From Bacillota bacterium (lineage in GTDB: Bacteria; Bacillota; Clostridia; Christensenellales; SZUA-584): DNA of 48,762 nt. Position 1 is the first letter of the stretch. The number at the start of each line of letters is the position of its first letter. The stretch is taken from assembly GCA_023408075.1 (NCBI GenBank), contig JAEYKW010000023.1, forward strand, positions 1 to 48,762, written 5' to 3'. Position numbers and translations under genes: made by a program. The notes under the pieces were generated by a model. It did no database searches. It was not told the DNA's origin and saw only the letters and a program-made list of their open reading frames with translations. Positions 16,051 through 25,578 of the stretch are shown here, piece by piece.

Positions 16051-16614
16051 CTAGCCTTCCAGCTTCCCCAGCACCCACGCCATGTTCTGCCCGAGATTCA
16101 GCATGTTGCGTATGCCCTCCTCATCCCCCAGCACATCGCCTACATCCTTGCCGTACACCATGTTCCAGTACGTTGACCCCACCACCACAATTTCCTTGTT
16201 GAGCAGAAAATGATTCATCGTATCCACGGCGGTAAGCCCGCCGCCGCGCCTCACCGCCGCCACGCTTGCGCCCACTTTGTATCGTAGCAGCCCGGGGTTC
16301 ATCGCCGCCACCACGCCCGCGCGCTCGAGAAACGCCTTCATCACGGAGGTCACATCCGCCGAATACACGGGGGACCCTAATAGCACGCCGTCGGCTTCTT
16401 TGAGCTTCTCGAAATACTCGCAGAACATATCCGTCTCAAACACACAGTTCGCGCTGTTTTTGCACGCAAAACAGCCCCGGCACGGCGCAATTGTGCTCAA
16501 GTGAATCAGCTCCGTCTCAATCCCCTGCTCCTCCAGCTCCTCAAACACAATGCCCATAATCACGGCGGTGTTGCCGTTTTCGCGCGGACTGCCGTTGAAC
16601 CCGACGACTTTCAT
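16051..16614 (-). CDS. Flavodoxin-like NAD(P)H oxidoreductase, iron-sulfur flavoprotein type
   Basis: A 187-aa protein opening with the FMN-binding loop GSPRENGNT and containing four cysteines at 45, 48, 51 and 57 (CRGCFACKNSANC), the pattern of iron-sulfur flavoproteins and related NADPH-dependent FMN reductases. LLGSPVYSADVTS is the second flavin loop. It probably passes electrons in anaerobic redox stress. The start at 16614 follows GGGGTG; a longer in-frame extension has no ribosome site. It is divergent from the ABC transporter operon. Confidence 0.88.
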   Translation of the reverse strand: MKVVGFNGSPRENGNTAVIMGIVFEELEEQGIETELIHLSTIAPCRGCFACKNSANCVFETDMFCEYFEKLKEADGVLLGSPVYSADVTSVMKAFLERAGVVAAMNPGLLRYKVGASVAAVRRGGGLTAVDTMNHFLLNKEIVVVGSTYWNMVYGKDVGDVLGDEEGIRNMLNLGQNMAWVLGKLEG

Positions 16615-16817
16615 GTGTTTCACCCCGATTCCAGAATCATACTGTGAGTTTTCGACATTTTTGCCCAAAAACCTTTATTCCTCCACCTTTCGGGCATTGA
16701 GGTTGAGTGGTTGGAGCGAAATGACGCAAAACAAATCAACCTTGCCGTTCAACCTTTCGGTGGATGTGCGTAAACGGCGGCGGCGGTAGAATGAGGCCAT
16801 ACAAGGAGGGTTAAGAA

Positions 16818-17756
16818 ATGAAACAGATTATCCAAGTCAATAACCTGAATAAAAGTTTTAAACAAAATCAGGCGGTCAAAAATGTATCGTTTGATGTGCG
16901 CAAAGGAGAGGTGCTCTGCATCTTAGGGCCGAACGGCGCGGGCAAAAGCACCACGATCAACATGCTGGCCACAGCCATGCAGAGCGACGGCGGCGACATT
17001 CTCTGGAACGGAAAAAAGATCGGCCTCAACACCAAGGCGTACAAAAGCAACCTCGGCATCGTGCCGCAGGACATCGCCGTATACGAGGAGCTTTCGGCAG
17101 AGCGCAATATCGCGTTCTTCGCATCGCTCTACGGCCTCAGGGGCGACGCGCTCGCAGCCGGGGTGAGTGAAGCGCTCGCGTTCGCGGGCCTCACCGAGCG
17201 CCGGAGCGACAAGGTCAAAACGTTCTCGGGCGGCATGAAGCGCCGTCTCAACATCGCCTGCGCGATCGCCCACAAACCGTCCGTCATCATCATGGACGAA
17301 CCGACGGTCGGTATCGACCCGCAGTCGCGGAACCACATTCTCTCGTCCATCCGTCAACTGCGCGCACAGGGCGCCACCGTGATTTACACCACGCACTACA
17401 TGGAAGAGGTCGAGGAAATCTCCACGCGCATCATCATCATGGATCACGGCCAGATCATTGCTGAGGGCACCAAGGAAGAGCTCAAAGAGCGGCTCGCCGA
17501 TGAGAAGCTCTACCGCTTAGAGGTGGAACGCACCGACGCGCTGGACAGCAAAAAGCTCTATCGCATCGAAGGCGTGAAGGAAGCGGGGCTCAGTGACAGC
17601 TGCCTCAAGGTATCGGTGCTCAAGGGCATTGAGAACCTCGATAAGATCATATCGCTGCTGATTGACAGCGGCGTGAAGATCAACAACATCACCAGCGACA
17701 CGGCCAGCCTCGAAATGGTGTTCTTAAAGCTGACCGGGCGCACGCTGAGAGACTAG
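16818..17756 (+). CDS. ABC transporter ATP-binding protein
   Basis: A 312-aa ATPase subunit. Walker A GPNGAGKST is at 37-45, the signature FSGGMKRR near 136-142, Walker B VIIMDEP near 157 and the H-loop in YTTHYMEE. A C-terminal extension of about 90 residues is typical of drug or peptide exporters of the DRA/ABC-2 class. The strong ribosome site is AGGAGGG. It is followed by two ABC-2 permeases, making a complete exporter; the cargo is unknown. Confidence 0.94.
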   Translation: MKQIIQVNNLNKSFKQNQAVKNVSFDVRKGEVLCILGPNGAGKSTTINMLATAMQSDGGDILWNGKKIGLNTKAYKSNLGIVPQDIAVYEELSAERNIAFFASLYGLRGDALAAGVSEALAFAGLTERRSDKVKTFSGGMKRRLNIACAIAHKPSVIIMDEPTVGIDPQSRNHILSSIRQLRAQGATVIYTTHYMEEVEEISTRIIIMDHGQIIAEGTKEELKERLADEKLYRLEVERTDALDSKKLYRIEGVKEAGLSDSCLKVSVLKGIENLDKIISLLIDSGVKINNITSDTASLEMVFLKLTGRTLRD

Positions 17757-17765
17757 GAGGGCATC

Positions 17766-18512
17766 ATGAACAGCTTTAAAGTGATCGTCAAACGGGACCT
17801 TGGCAACCTGATCACCAACCCGATGCTGATGTTTTACAATGCCGTGTTCCCGTTTCTGCTGATTGGCATATTGGGGTATTTGAGCAATGGCGGCTACGAC
17901 AACGGCAGCGCGAACGCGTACGACTACTACGGCGTGACGATGCTGCTTTATAGCGTGATTAACGTCACGCTGACCGCGTCCAACACATTCATGGAGCGCG
18001 GTCTTAGAAACAGCAATCTGCGCGTGTTGTTCGCGCCGGTCAGCACCTCGACGGTGTACCTCAGTAAGATCGTATCGACGTTCCTGTTCACATCCGTGTG
18101 CTTCGTGGTACAGATGGCGCTTTCGGCGCTGCTGCTCGGTGTGAACTACGGCGGCGCGAACGCGGTCTTCCTGCTGCTGCTGATACTCGTGTTCGACTTC
18201 TTTGCTTCCAGCCTCGGTGTGATGTTCTGCTGCCTGTTCAAAAGCGAGGAAGCGGCGAACAAGATTTTAAGCCTGATCACCACTGTGCTCGCGATATTCG
18301 GCGGGCTGTTCTTCCAGCTCGATTCCCTCGGCGGTGTCGGGGCGGCGATAGCCGCTGTGTCTCCGGTGAAATGGGTGCTCGATGCGTCGGTGCGCATCAT
18401 ATGGGACGGTAACCTAAGCTCGATGCTGCCCGCGTGCAGCATCCTCGCTGCCTTGAGCGCGGCCTGCATCATCGGCTGCAAACGCTTCTTTAAAACGGAG
18501 GATTATGTATAA
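17766..18512 (+). CDS. ABC-2 type transporter permease, first subunit
   Basis: A 248-aa membrane protein with about six hydrophobic helices, among them LMFYNAVFPFLLIGILGYL, AVFLLLLILVFDFFASSLG and the later LSLITTVLAIFGGLFF. The ABC-2 signature region (SPVKWVLDA) follows. It begins 9 nt after the ATPase with an AGGAGG site and ends in a TAATG overlap with the second permease, so the subunits are co-translated. Confidence 0.9.
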   Translation: MNSFKVIVKRDLGNLITNPMLMFYNAVFPFLLIGILGYLSNGGYDNGSANAYDYYGVTMLLYSVINVTLTASNTFMERGLRNSNLRVLFAPVSTSTVYLSKIVSTFLFTSVCFVVQMALSALLLGVNYGGANAVFLLLLILVFDFFASSLGVMFCCLFKSEEAANKILSLITTVLAIFGGLFFQLDSLGGVGAAIAAVSPVKWVLDASVRIIWDGNLSSMLPACSILAALSAACIIGCKRFFKTEDYV

Positions 18513-19489
18513 TGAGATTCCTAACAATCGTTGCAAACAACTTTTTAAGATACGGTCAGCGGCTGACCAACGTGATTGTGATGCTGGTGCTCACGGTTGC
18601 CACGGTGGTGTTCGCGGTGGTCTTCACACCCAAAATGCAGATGAAAGGCCACATCGCGCTCGTCGCTGAGGACGACAGCCTGCTCAAAAGCGCCGCTTCG
18701 TTTGAGGTGACGGTGATGGATCATGAGCCCGCCATGTCGGACCTGATGCTGAGTAAGTTCGACGCCGTCGTGATCGATAACGGCGGCGGCTATCAGGTCA
18801 AGACGATCAAGGACGCCGCGTTGAAGGCTGCGATCGACTTTGCGATTGCGCATCCGGGCGAAACGCTGCCGGGCATAGACGAGCGCGGGGTGGGCGCAAA
18901 TATCCTCGGGTACCTCTCGTTTTTCGTGCTGCTGCAGGGCGTGATGTTCATACTGCCCTACTCGGACGACAAGGAAAGCGGCGTATTCAAACGTATCGGC
19001 ACCTCGCCGGTATCCGCCGGGACGTATATCGCCGCGCACAGCACCTCCAACTTCCTGCTCGTATTCACGCCGACGTTCGCGGTGATCGCCGCGGCGAAGC
19101 TGTTCGGCGCGCAAATCGGGTTCAGCCTGCCGGTGTTCGCGGCATTCGTCGCGCTGCTCTCGCTGCTGTCCACCACGTTTGCGGTGCTCGTCGCCACGCT
19201 CGTCAAGCGCATGGAAAACTGCTCGATCATCGGGTCGGTCACCATGATGCTCACCACACTGCTCGCCGGTAGCTTCGTGAGCTTTTCGAACACACGCCCC
19301 GCGTTTGACGCGGCCATCAGCGTGCTGCCGCAGAAAAGCTTTTTAACGCTGATCAGCGGCATTGAACAGGGGAATGCGCTCGGCGGATATCTGCCGCAGC
19401 TGGCCCATATACTGCTGCTGTGCGCCGCGTTTGCCGCCGTCAGCATCATCGCCGCCTCCGCACAGATGAAGGGAAAGCGCGTCCGGTAA
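18512..19489 (+). CDS. ABC-2 type transporter permease, second subunit
   Basis: A 325-aa permease. One N-terminal helix (about 14-34) precedes a roughly 100-residue extracytoplasmic domain, then five helices follow, including ILGYLSFFVLLQGVMFILPY. This is the layout of ABC-2 exporters such as YhgE/DrrB-like permeases. ATG overlaps the preceding TAA. With the other permease it forms an unequal heterodimer. No terminator is visible before the next promoter. Confidence 0.9.
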   Translation: MRFLTIVANNFLRYGQRLTNVIVMLVLTVATVVFAVVFTPKMQMKGHIALVAEDDSLLKSAASFEVTVMDHEPAMSDLMLSKFDAVVIDNGGGYQVKTIKDAALKAAIDFAIAHPGETLPGIDERGVGANILGYLSFFVLLQGVMFILPYSDDKESGVFKRIGTSPVSAGTYIAAHSTSNFLLVFTPTFAVIAAAKLFGAQIGFSLPVFAAFVALLSLLSTTFAVLVATLVKRMENCSIIGSVTMMLTTLLAGSFVSFSNTRPAFDAAISVLPQKSFLTLISGIEQGNALGGYLPQLAHILLLCAAFAAVSIIAASAQMKGKRVR

Positions 19490-19496
19490 ATATTGT

Positions 19497-19525
19497 TTGA
19501 TAAAGCCCGATGGCACAGGTATAAT
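19497..19525 (+). promoter_or_regulatory. Promoter of the LuxR/MalT-like gene
   Basis: TTGATA (19497-19502), a 17-nt spacer and a perfect TATAAT (19520-19525) lie just after the last permease stop. Transcription would begin near 19531, which rules out starts upstream of 19559. Confidence 0.75.
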
Positions 19526-19558
19526 ATGCGTGAAGTTGAACAGCGATCGGGTGAAAAA

Positions 19559-22102
19559 ATGAGTCTTGGCCTCATTGCAACCAAAATCAAAATGCCCTCC
19601 CCGCGCAGAAACTATATCCGCAGGGAGGCGCTTTTTCATAAGCTCGAGCAGATCGGCGCGCACAAGGTGACGCTCATCAAGGGCGCGGCGGCCAGCGGCA
19701 AAACAACGCTGCTCACATCCTTCCTGCATGAAAACGATGCCCTGCGTTACAAATGGCTCACGCTCGACAAGGAGCTTGATGACCCTCTTGTGTTCTGGCG
19801 CTATTATTGTGCCGCCGTGATAGACGAAAGCCTGGGTTTGGCGTCGATATTCGATGCGATGATTGAGCAGGACGATATCTGCGGGTTATTAACGCCGGTG
19901 CTCAACGCGATGGATACCGGCTGCGACATTGCCATGGTGCTCGACGACTTTCATACGCTCCAAAACGAGAAGCTTTTGACTTCTATTGAATACTTCATCA
20001 AAAACGCGCCCGAAAACGTGCATTTTGTGATTGTGTCGCGTCTCGAACCGCCGCTCTATTTCGGCGATCTCGCGGTGTCCGGCAGCCTTTTGAGCCTCAC
20101 GGAGGACGATCTTAAATTCACGGCGGAGGAATCGGCGCGCTTTTTGGTCTATACGCTCGGGCAGAGCCGCTCCGAAAGCGAAAAGATGCGCATGAGCAGT
20201 CAGGCCGAAGGCTGGGTGGGCGGGCTGCAGCTGCTTGCGCTCGCTTCCGAGGGCAGCACGGCTGCGCTGCAGGAGTTTAAGGCGATGGGGCGTTATGCGG
20301 TGGAATATCTGCAAAAGGAGATACTGAGCGCGCTGCCTGAAGGCTTAAGGCATTTCATGATCAAAACATCGATGCTGCACAGCTTCGATGCCGCCGTGTG
20401 CAACGGCATTTTGCATATTCAGAACAGCGAAGAGATGATACAAGCAGCGCTGGACCGCAACCTGTTCATCGTATCGGTGGGTGAGGAGAGCTTTCGGTAC
20501 CATAACCTGTTCGGGGAATTTTTGAACCTCAGGTTTGCGGCACTGCCCGAAGAGGAACGCCGCTCGTTTCATGCGCGCGCGGCGCTATACTATGAATCGC
20601 GGGGCGATTTGGAGCAAAGCATCCGGCATTTTTTGATCAACGGCGACTATGAGAACGTGATGCGCATCATCAAGGCGCACGGCAGCAATTACCGGCTTTG
20701 GGCGTATCTTGAGCAGATACCGATTGATGTGCTGCGCGGCGAGCGTGAGCTCGTGCTCGAGCGTTTGTTTTATGTCTATTACAACAGCGGCATTGAAAAG
20801 CTGACGGGATTGTTCGAGGCTTTTGCGGGTGAGATGGAATCCGACGACAGCTGGCGGGTATTAAAGATCACTAAGGCCATACTGATGGATCTTGATTTTC
20901 GCATTGACCTCATGACCGCCGAAGAGATTGAGGAGATGGGTTTGAGCGATACCGCCAAAGCCATACTCTGCATCAAAACAGCGGCATTCCTTTATCTTAA
21001 ATATGAGCTCAGAGAAGCCCGGGAAATACTCGAAAAGGCACAGTCACTTGACTTCGGGGAGAACCCGTTTTTGAACATGGCGATACTGAGCATGACGAGC
21101 GGCGTCAAGGAAGAGCTTGGACAACTGGCCGATTGTGAGAAAATTTACAAGAAGATATTCATACTCATGGAGGAGCAGAACCTGCTCGTCCATCTGTCTT
21201 TTAACTTCTATGTCGGCGTAACAGGCATTTATCTCAAAGCGGGTCGGCTCGACGAAGCGCAGGCTGCTTTGGATAAGGCCGAAAAAACAAAGGGACGCAC
21301 GGACTTATGGTCGGATGGGGGGTATCTTTACAACCTCATGGAGCTGCGGCTGCTGCAGGGCCGATCGGAAGAAGCTGGCGCGATTATTGATAAGATGCTG
21401 GGCTTAAGCTTTTATAAGAATATGCTCTATACGTCGAGCCTGTATAAATACATGGATGCCGCAGACAGAATCACACCCGAACTCGCAGAGCGATACCTTG
21501 AGATCTATAACGAATGCGAGCCAAGGTTTCTGCGCGCGGAGGATAAAATTGCGTTTGCGCGCGTGCAAAAAGCGATGGGCAACAGCGAGCTTGCCGTGAA
21601 AGCGACGGATGACGTGCTTGAGGTGCTGCGCAGCCAGCAGATCAATGTGAAGCTCGTGGAAGCGCTGCTTTTCCGGTGTGGGCTGGTAGCCGGACAGAGC
21701 GCGGCGGCGCAGCGCGAGCGCAGAGGTCTGCTGCGTGAGGCGGTTTATTACGCCGCAAATGGGCCGCTCGTTTCGCCGTTTTTGCTTGAGAGGCGGCATA
21801 TCGCGGGGCTTTTACCGACGCTGGTGAGCGAGCTTGGCACGCAGCTATCAGAAGCGGAAAAGAAATTCGTCGATGACTTGGGCAAACGCATCGGCGGCGT
21901 ACAAACAGCCGGCTTGCTCAGTGAGCGCGAGATGGATGTGCTGCGCGAGCTCGCAACGGGCGCTTCGAACAAGCAAATCGGCGAGACGCTGTTTATCTCG
22001 CTGGCCACGGTCAAAACGCATATGATCAACATATTTTCAAAGCTTCAGGCGGAAAACCGCCTTGAAGCCGTGGAAAAGGCACGCAAAATGGGGCTGCTGT
22101 GA
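19559..22102 (+). CDS. LuxR family regulator of the LAL (MalT-like) type
   Basis: An 847-aa transcriptional activator. An N-terminal STAND/AAA ATPase has the P-loop KGAAASGKTT (41-50) and Walker B VLDDFH. A long helical TPR-like middle follows, and the last 65 residues are a LuxR helix-turn-helix (LSEREMDVLRELATGASNKQ). MalT-like proteins bind an inducer in the TPR region and oligomerise with ATP. The start at 19559 is chosen because the promoter's -10 lies inside any longer frame. Its position behind the ABC exporter suggests it controls that operon. Confidence 0.92.
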   Translation: MSLGLIATKIKMPSPRRNYIRREALFHKLEQIGAHKVTLIKGAAASGKTTLLTSFLHENDALRYKWLTLDKELDDPLVFWRYYCAAVIDESLGLASIFDAMIEQDDICGLLTPVLNAMDTGCDIAMVLDDFHTLQNEKLLTSIEYFIKNAPENVHFVIVSRLEPPLYFGDLAVSGSLLSLTEDDLKFTAEESARFLVYTLGQSRSESEKMRMSSQAEGWVGGLQLLALASEGSTAALQEFKAMGRYAVEYLQKEILSALPEGLRHFMIKTSMLHSFDAAVCNGILHIQNSEEMIQAALDRNLFIVSVGEESFRYHNLFGEFLNLRFAALPEEERRSFHARAALYYESRGDLEQSIRHFLINGDYENVMRIIKAHGSNYRLWAYLEQIPIDVLRGERELVLERLFYVYYNSGIEKLTGLFEAFAGEMESDDSWRVLKITKAILMDLDFRIDLMTAEEIEEMGLSDTAKAILCIKTAAFLYLKYELREAREILEKAQSLDFGENPFLNMAILSMTSGVKEELGQLADCEKIYKKIFILMEEQNLLVHLSFNFYVGVTGIYLKAGRLDEAQAALDKAEKTKGRTDLWSDGGYLYNLMELRLLQGRSEEAGAIIDKMLGLSFYKNMLYTSSLYKYMDAADRITPELAERYLEIYNECEPRFLRAEDKIAFARVQKAMGNSELAVKATDDVLEVLRSQQINVKLVEALLFRCGLVAGQSAAAQRERRGLLREAVYYAANGPLVSPFLLERRHIAGLLPTLVSELGTQLSEAEKKFVDDLGKRIGGVQTAGLLSEREMDVLRELATGASNKQIGETLFISLATVKTHMINIFSKLQAENRLEAVEKARKMGLL

Positions 22103-22404
22103 AAAGCAGCGGATTCGCGGCAAAGAACATTCATCGTATATGAGACAATTCAGCGCCATGTACGTTTTTTAACGCAATCCACTCCAAAGTCTTATTAGGA
22201 TTGATAAAATCAGGGACATACTTGAAACGTCTCTGACTTATTAACATTAAACAAAAATACTCTTATCACTTCATTGATAATTGCAATTCTATGCAAAAGG
22301 CAGTTCCTGAGCGTCATGTCGATAAACATTTCCACAGCGATGCTTTATTTTGGAACAAAAGTGCGGCCAGATATGTATAAAAATGCGGCCAAAAGCTAAA
22401 GATT
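22103..22404. other. Non-coding spacer
   Basis: No gene is supported. The only pattern I see is a repeated TGCGGCCA (about 22352 and 22384) separated by an AT-rich stretch. Confidence 0.5.
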
Positions 22405-22434
22405 TTGTCGAATATATCCGATAAAAGTTATAGT
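22405..22434 (+). promoter_or_regulatory. Possible promoter of the exported-protein pair
   Basis: TTGTCG (22405-22410), an 18-nt spacer and TATAGT (22429-22434). It lies about 190 nt before the first start codon, so a long leader would result. Confidence 0.4.
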
Positions 22435-22625
22435 GTGATATTTTCTGACAGGATTCACTGCAAGGTCTGATCATTATTGCGCATATTTTGCGGACTGATG
22501 GGAGGATGATGGATGGAGAAAACTTAAATCAAGTCGACGTTGTGGTGTGTATCTCATAACGTGAAGGGCAAATGACGTGATACACAGGAAAGCATGGATA
22601 TATTTTATCGAAAGGTACTTTCATT

Positions 22626-23141
22626 ATGGAAAAGAAGAACGCTGTAAAACCAAGCTCTGCCGTGAAGAAACGACTTATTATCATAGGCGTATCGGTCGTA
22701 TTTTTGGCAATGGCTGCCGTTATTATTTATCTGCTGACCCGGCCCGCGGATGCGTCCAATGCCAAGGATGACCGCGCTACCGTCGTGACACAGGAAAATG
22801 CGGATGAGGTAAAGGCAACGATGGATAACCCGGTAGAGGATGGCTATTATCAGGTCGTAATGAATACCGAATGGACTTTTGACAGCAAGACTTCCAATGC
22901 ATATGTGGAAAATGCCAAAAATAATAACCGCACGGTCTATTTTGATGTTTTCCGCTCAGACACGAATGAGCTCGTTTACTCCTCCCCGTACATTCCGGTC
23001 GGTGAGAAGATACAGGGCTTTTTGCTGGATGCAGACCTTGCGCCAGGCAGTTATGACGGTCTGGTTACCTATCATCTGGTGGATGATAATCACGAGGAAG
23101 TCAGCGATCTTTCTGTCACGGTGACCTTTCAGGTAAAGTAA
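22626..23141 (+). CDS. Membrane-anchored extracellular protein of unknown function
   Basis: A 171-aa protein. A lysine-rich start and one transmembrane helix (residues 17-38) are followed by a 130-residue acidic, beta-rich outer domain. This has strands such as YYQVVMNTEWTF and TVYFDVFRSD, and a final DLSVTVTFQVK, resembling an Ig-like surface fold. There is no lipobox or LPXTG. The gene is 56 bp before the X2-repeat protein and probably co-transcribed with it. I infer a joint role at the cell surface. Confidence 0.8.
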   Translation: MEKKNAVKPSSAVKKRLIIIGVSVVFLAMAAVIIYLLTRPADASNAKDDRATVVTQENADEVKATMDNPVEDGYYQVVMNTEWTFDSKTSNAYVENAKNNNRTVYFDVFRSDTNELVYSSPYIPVGEKIQGFLLDADLAPGSYDGLVTYHLVDDNHEEVSDLSVTVTFQVK

Positions 23142-23197
23142 ATCATACAACATTATTTCACGGAAGAAATAATTAAATTTCAAGGAGGAAAGAAAAA

Positions 23198-25147
23198 ATG
23201 AAAGCAAGAAAAACATTAGCAATCGTAACAGCTGTCGCTTTGATAGTGTTACCGACTCAGGTTGTTTTTGCGGCTGATCCGGCGGATCAGATCGTCACGG
23301 GAGATGCAATCGTTGACTATGTCGATCCCGCAACAATGACCAATGTTGTGGTGCCGACAAGCGCCGCGCTCAAATTCACACTTGACCCGCAGAACCTTGC
23401 GGCCACTCAGGGTGTTGGCGAATGGAAGCCTGAAGACGGCGGCTCCATCATTCCTGCAGCTGTCAACATCGTGGCCAACCAGAGCGCCGTTCCGATCAAG
23501 ACGTCCGTTCATCTGACACTGGATGATGACGCAGGGGATGTCGTTTTATTGGGCAGCGCAGACGATGTGAACGATGGCACAGATAAAAACATGTACCTGA
23601 GCTTTGTTCCGGCCAATGCCAAAACATCCATACCGCTGGCGGAAATTGCCGCAGCGACTGACCCCGTGTTTGTGAAAGACGGCGATGATCCTGCCGTGTT
23701 TGACGGAGCCGATCTGCTGGCTGCCGGAGTGGATGAAGACGATCTGCTGCTCACAACTGATGCGGCGACTGCGACTTTTGGTCAATTTGTGGAGACTGAG
23801 GAAGATTCTGACGTGTACAATCAGGTTGAGGTTCCCGCTCATAGTTTGGTAGCGGCGACAACGCCGACCACTGTCGCGGGCTTTTCGACCTTAGGCGTTT
23901 CTGCCGCAGCCGCCAAGATCACAGACGCTGAAGCCGGCACGGACCTCGCATTTGTGATGAACAAGGCAGAATACTATGTCGTCAGAGACTCTGATGGATT
24001 TTCTCTCGTATATGATGACGCTGCAAGAAATGACAATTTCGACACCGCTTCATTTATTATCAGCGGCGTAATCAACAAGAACGCGGACTGGTCCGGATAT
24101 GATGCGACGACAAAGATATCGGTGACAGCGACCTACTCCTTCGACATACTGACCAATACCGAGTATGATGACGCTATTGCTGCTAAAGTGGGCACGACAT
24201 ATAATTCCGTGGAAACAGTGGCTCCTGTGGCACCGGCTGTGACGGATGAGTCTCTCGCGATTGAGGCCGGTACTGCCGAAGATGTGGCTGTGACACTTGG
24301 TGAGGGATCCGCGGCTGCGACCGGAATCACATCGGTGACTTATGAAGACGGAGGCACACAGACCCTGGCTGCGACGGATGACTACACCTTCAGCGGCACG
24401 ACACTGACATTCACTTCGGCTTATATCGACTCGTTGATAGAGGATGAGGTGACGTCCAGAACCTTTACAGTGACCTTCAACAATACGGCTGCGACAACAG
24501 ACACGGTGACTCTGACCTTTGCGCCATCGGTGGCACCGGCTGTGACGGAAGAATCGGCTGAAATAGCGGCTGGCACTGCTGAAGATTTCGCTGTCACACT
24601 GGGTGAAGGCTCATTGGCTGCTACGGGAATCGCGTCGGTGACTTATGAAGATGGCGGGACGCAGACACTCACAGCAACGGATGATTACACATTTGCGGGC
24701 ACGACACTGACATTCACTTCGGCTTATATCGATTCGTTGATAGAGGATCAAGTGGAGTCAAGAACCTATACAGTGACCTTCAACAATACAGCTGCGACGA
24801 CGGATACGGTGGAATTAACCTACGAAGCACCGCCCGTAACAAATATCGCTCCGAGTATTGCAACGACCAGCTATTCCTTCTCGTCTGGTACACCTGTTGT
24901 GATAACGACGAACCTTGGAATCGGCAATCTTGCGGCGACGGGCATCACATCTGTTACCTACTTGAATGCCTCTAATGTTGTGAAAACAGTGGATGCGGGC
25001 AGTTACACGTTTGTCGGCAACACGTTGACGTTCACATCGACCTTCATCAATACGCTGGTCTCCGGTAACGTTACGTCCAGAGAATTCACAATCACGTTTA
25101 ATAACAGCGCAAGTACGGTGGTTGTGGTGACGCTTCACAGGCCTTAA
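23198..25147 (+). CDS. Secreted protein with three X2-like repeats
   Basis: A 649-aa exported protein with a clear signal peptide (residues 1-26, VVFAADP cleavage). Residues 27-340 are a beta-rich N-terminal region. Three tandem modules of about 101 residues follow (roughly 347-447, 448-548 and 549-649), each with DYTF.GTTLTFTS.YI..L and a closing FTVTFNN, the pattern of X2/CBM_X2 Ig-like modules of extracellular proteins. Modules 1 and 2 are nearly identical, module 3 diverged. There is no sorting signal, so it is released or held by binding. The ribosome site is AAGGAGG. It is probably adhesive or structural. Confidence 0.85.
   Translation: MKARKTLAIVTAVALIVLPTQVVFAADPADQIVTGDAIVDYVDPATMTNVVVPTSAALKFTLDPQNLAATQGVGEWKPEDGGSIIPAAVNIVANQSAVPIKTSVHLTLDDDAGDVVLLGSADDVNDGTDKNMYLSFVPANAKTSIPLAEIAAATDPVFVKDGDDPAVFDGADLLAAGVDEDDLLLTTDAATATFGQFVETEEDSDVYNQVEVPAHSLVAATTPTTVAGFSTLGVSAAAAKITDAEAGTDLAFVMNKAEYYVVRDSDGFSLVYDDAARNDNFDTASFIISGVINKNADWSGYDATTKISVTATYSFDILTNTEYDDAIAAKVGTTYNSVETVAPVAPAVTDESLAIEAGTAEDVAVTLGEGSAAATGITSVTYEDGGTQTLAATDDYTFSGTTLTFTSAYIDSLIEDEVTSRTFTVTFNNTAATTDTVTLTFAPSVAPAVTEESAEIAAGTAEDFAVTLGEGSLAATGIASVTYEDGGTQTLTATDDYTFAGTTLTFTSAYIDSLIEDQVESRTYTVTFNNTAATTDTVELTYEAPPVTNIAPSIATTSYSFSSGTPVVITTNLGIGNLAATGITSVTYLNASNVVKTVDAGSYTFVGNTLTFTSTFINTLVSGNVTSREFTITFNNSASTVVVVTLHRP
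24236..25144 (+). repeat. Three tandem ~303-bp coding repeats
   Basis: In-frame repeats encode the X2-like modules of the secreted protein. Units 1 and 2 share long identical DNA stretches (for example around 24405-24445 and 24708-24748), indicating a recent duplication; unit 3 is older. Confidence 0.8.
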
Positions 25148-25217
25148 GCAGTAACAAGAACGGAAGCTGCTTAAAAGATAATGCCTTAAGCATTTAATGA
25201 AGCTATCGTGATTTATG

Positions 25218-25248
25218 CCCTCTGCAGAAATGCAGAGGGTTATTTTTA
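25218..25248 (+). terminator. Intrinsic terminator of the exported-protein operon
   Basis: CCCTCTGCA and TGCAGAGGG form a 9-bp stem with a GAAA tetraloop (25218-25239), followed by TTATTTTT. A weaker inverted repeat (TTAAGCAG/CTGCTTAA) lies just upstream. Confidence 0.93.
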
Positions 25249-25463
25249 TGTGCTTCAGCGCAACAATCCACCAGCTTTGCTGATGTGAATAAAAATGCTT
25301 TAGTTTATAGCATTAGCGGAGCAGCCGAAAAATAAAAGACTGTTAAAGACAGTGTGCTCGAAAGGACTGCTGCTTTAGCGGCCGCAGGGCTAGTTATGCA
25401 ACTGGAGGACTTCTCAGTACCTCTTAAGATGTGCAGCAATATGGCCTTTTAGGGCTGGTGCAT
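25249..25463. other. Non-coding spacer, possibly an element remnant
   Basis: No open frame is supported. It runs into the ACCACC/GGTGGT hairpin at 25464-25484 and may be the residue of a mobile element, but I cannot identify one. Confidence 0.35.
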
Positions 25464-25484
25464 ACCACCGGTTTGACTGGTGGT
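25464..25484 (+). repeat. Hairpin ACCACC...GGTGGT followed by T-rich tract
   Basis: An 8-bp stem with one G-U pair and loop TTTGA, followed by TTTGATTTCGTTTT. It resembles the subterminal hairpin of IS200/IS605-type ends, but no transposase lies next to it. It would also work as a plus-strand terminator. Confidence 0.4.
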
Positions 25485-25536
25485 TTTGATTTCGTTTTCC
25501 ATTGGTGTGGGATGAGAGCTCGTGAGGGAAGCCTAT

Positions 25537-25565
25537 GAAAAAAGCCATACCGCGTGCGGCATGAC
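25537..25565 (-). terminator. Intrinsic terminator of the XRE/membrane operon
   Basis: On the minus strand CATGCCGC and GCGGTATG form a stem with a 2-nt AC spacer (loop opens to 4 nt), extended by flanking pairs and followed by TTTTTT. It lies 14 nt after the last stop of the operon. Confidence 0.8.
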
Positions 25566-25578
25566 TTGCCGATATCTT

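Noticed and set aside
22352..22391. Repeated TGCGGCCA as a regulator site for the exported-protein operon
   Set aside because: Only two short copies with irregular flanks; too weak to call.
25464..25484. Full IS200/IS605 element near the ACCACC/GGTGGT hairpin
   Set aside because: No TnpA or TnpB frame lies alongside; the RAYT 1.4 kb away is tied to different palindromes.
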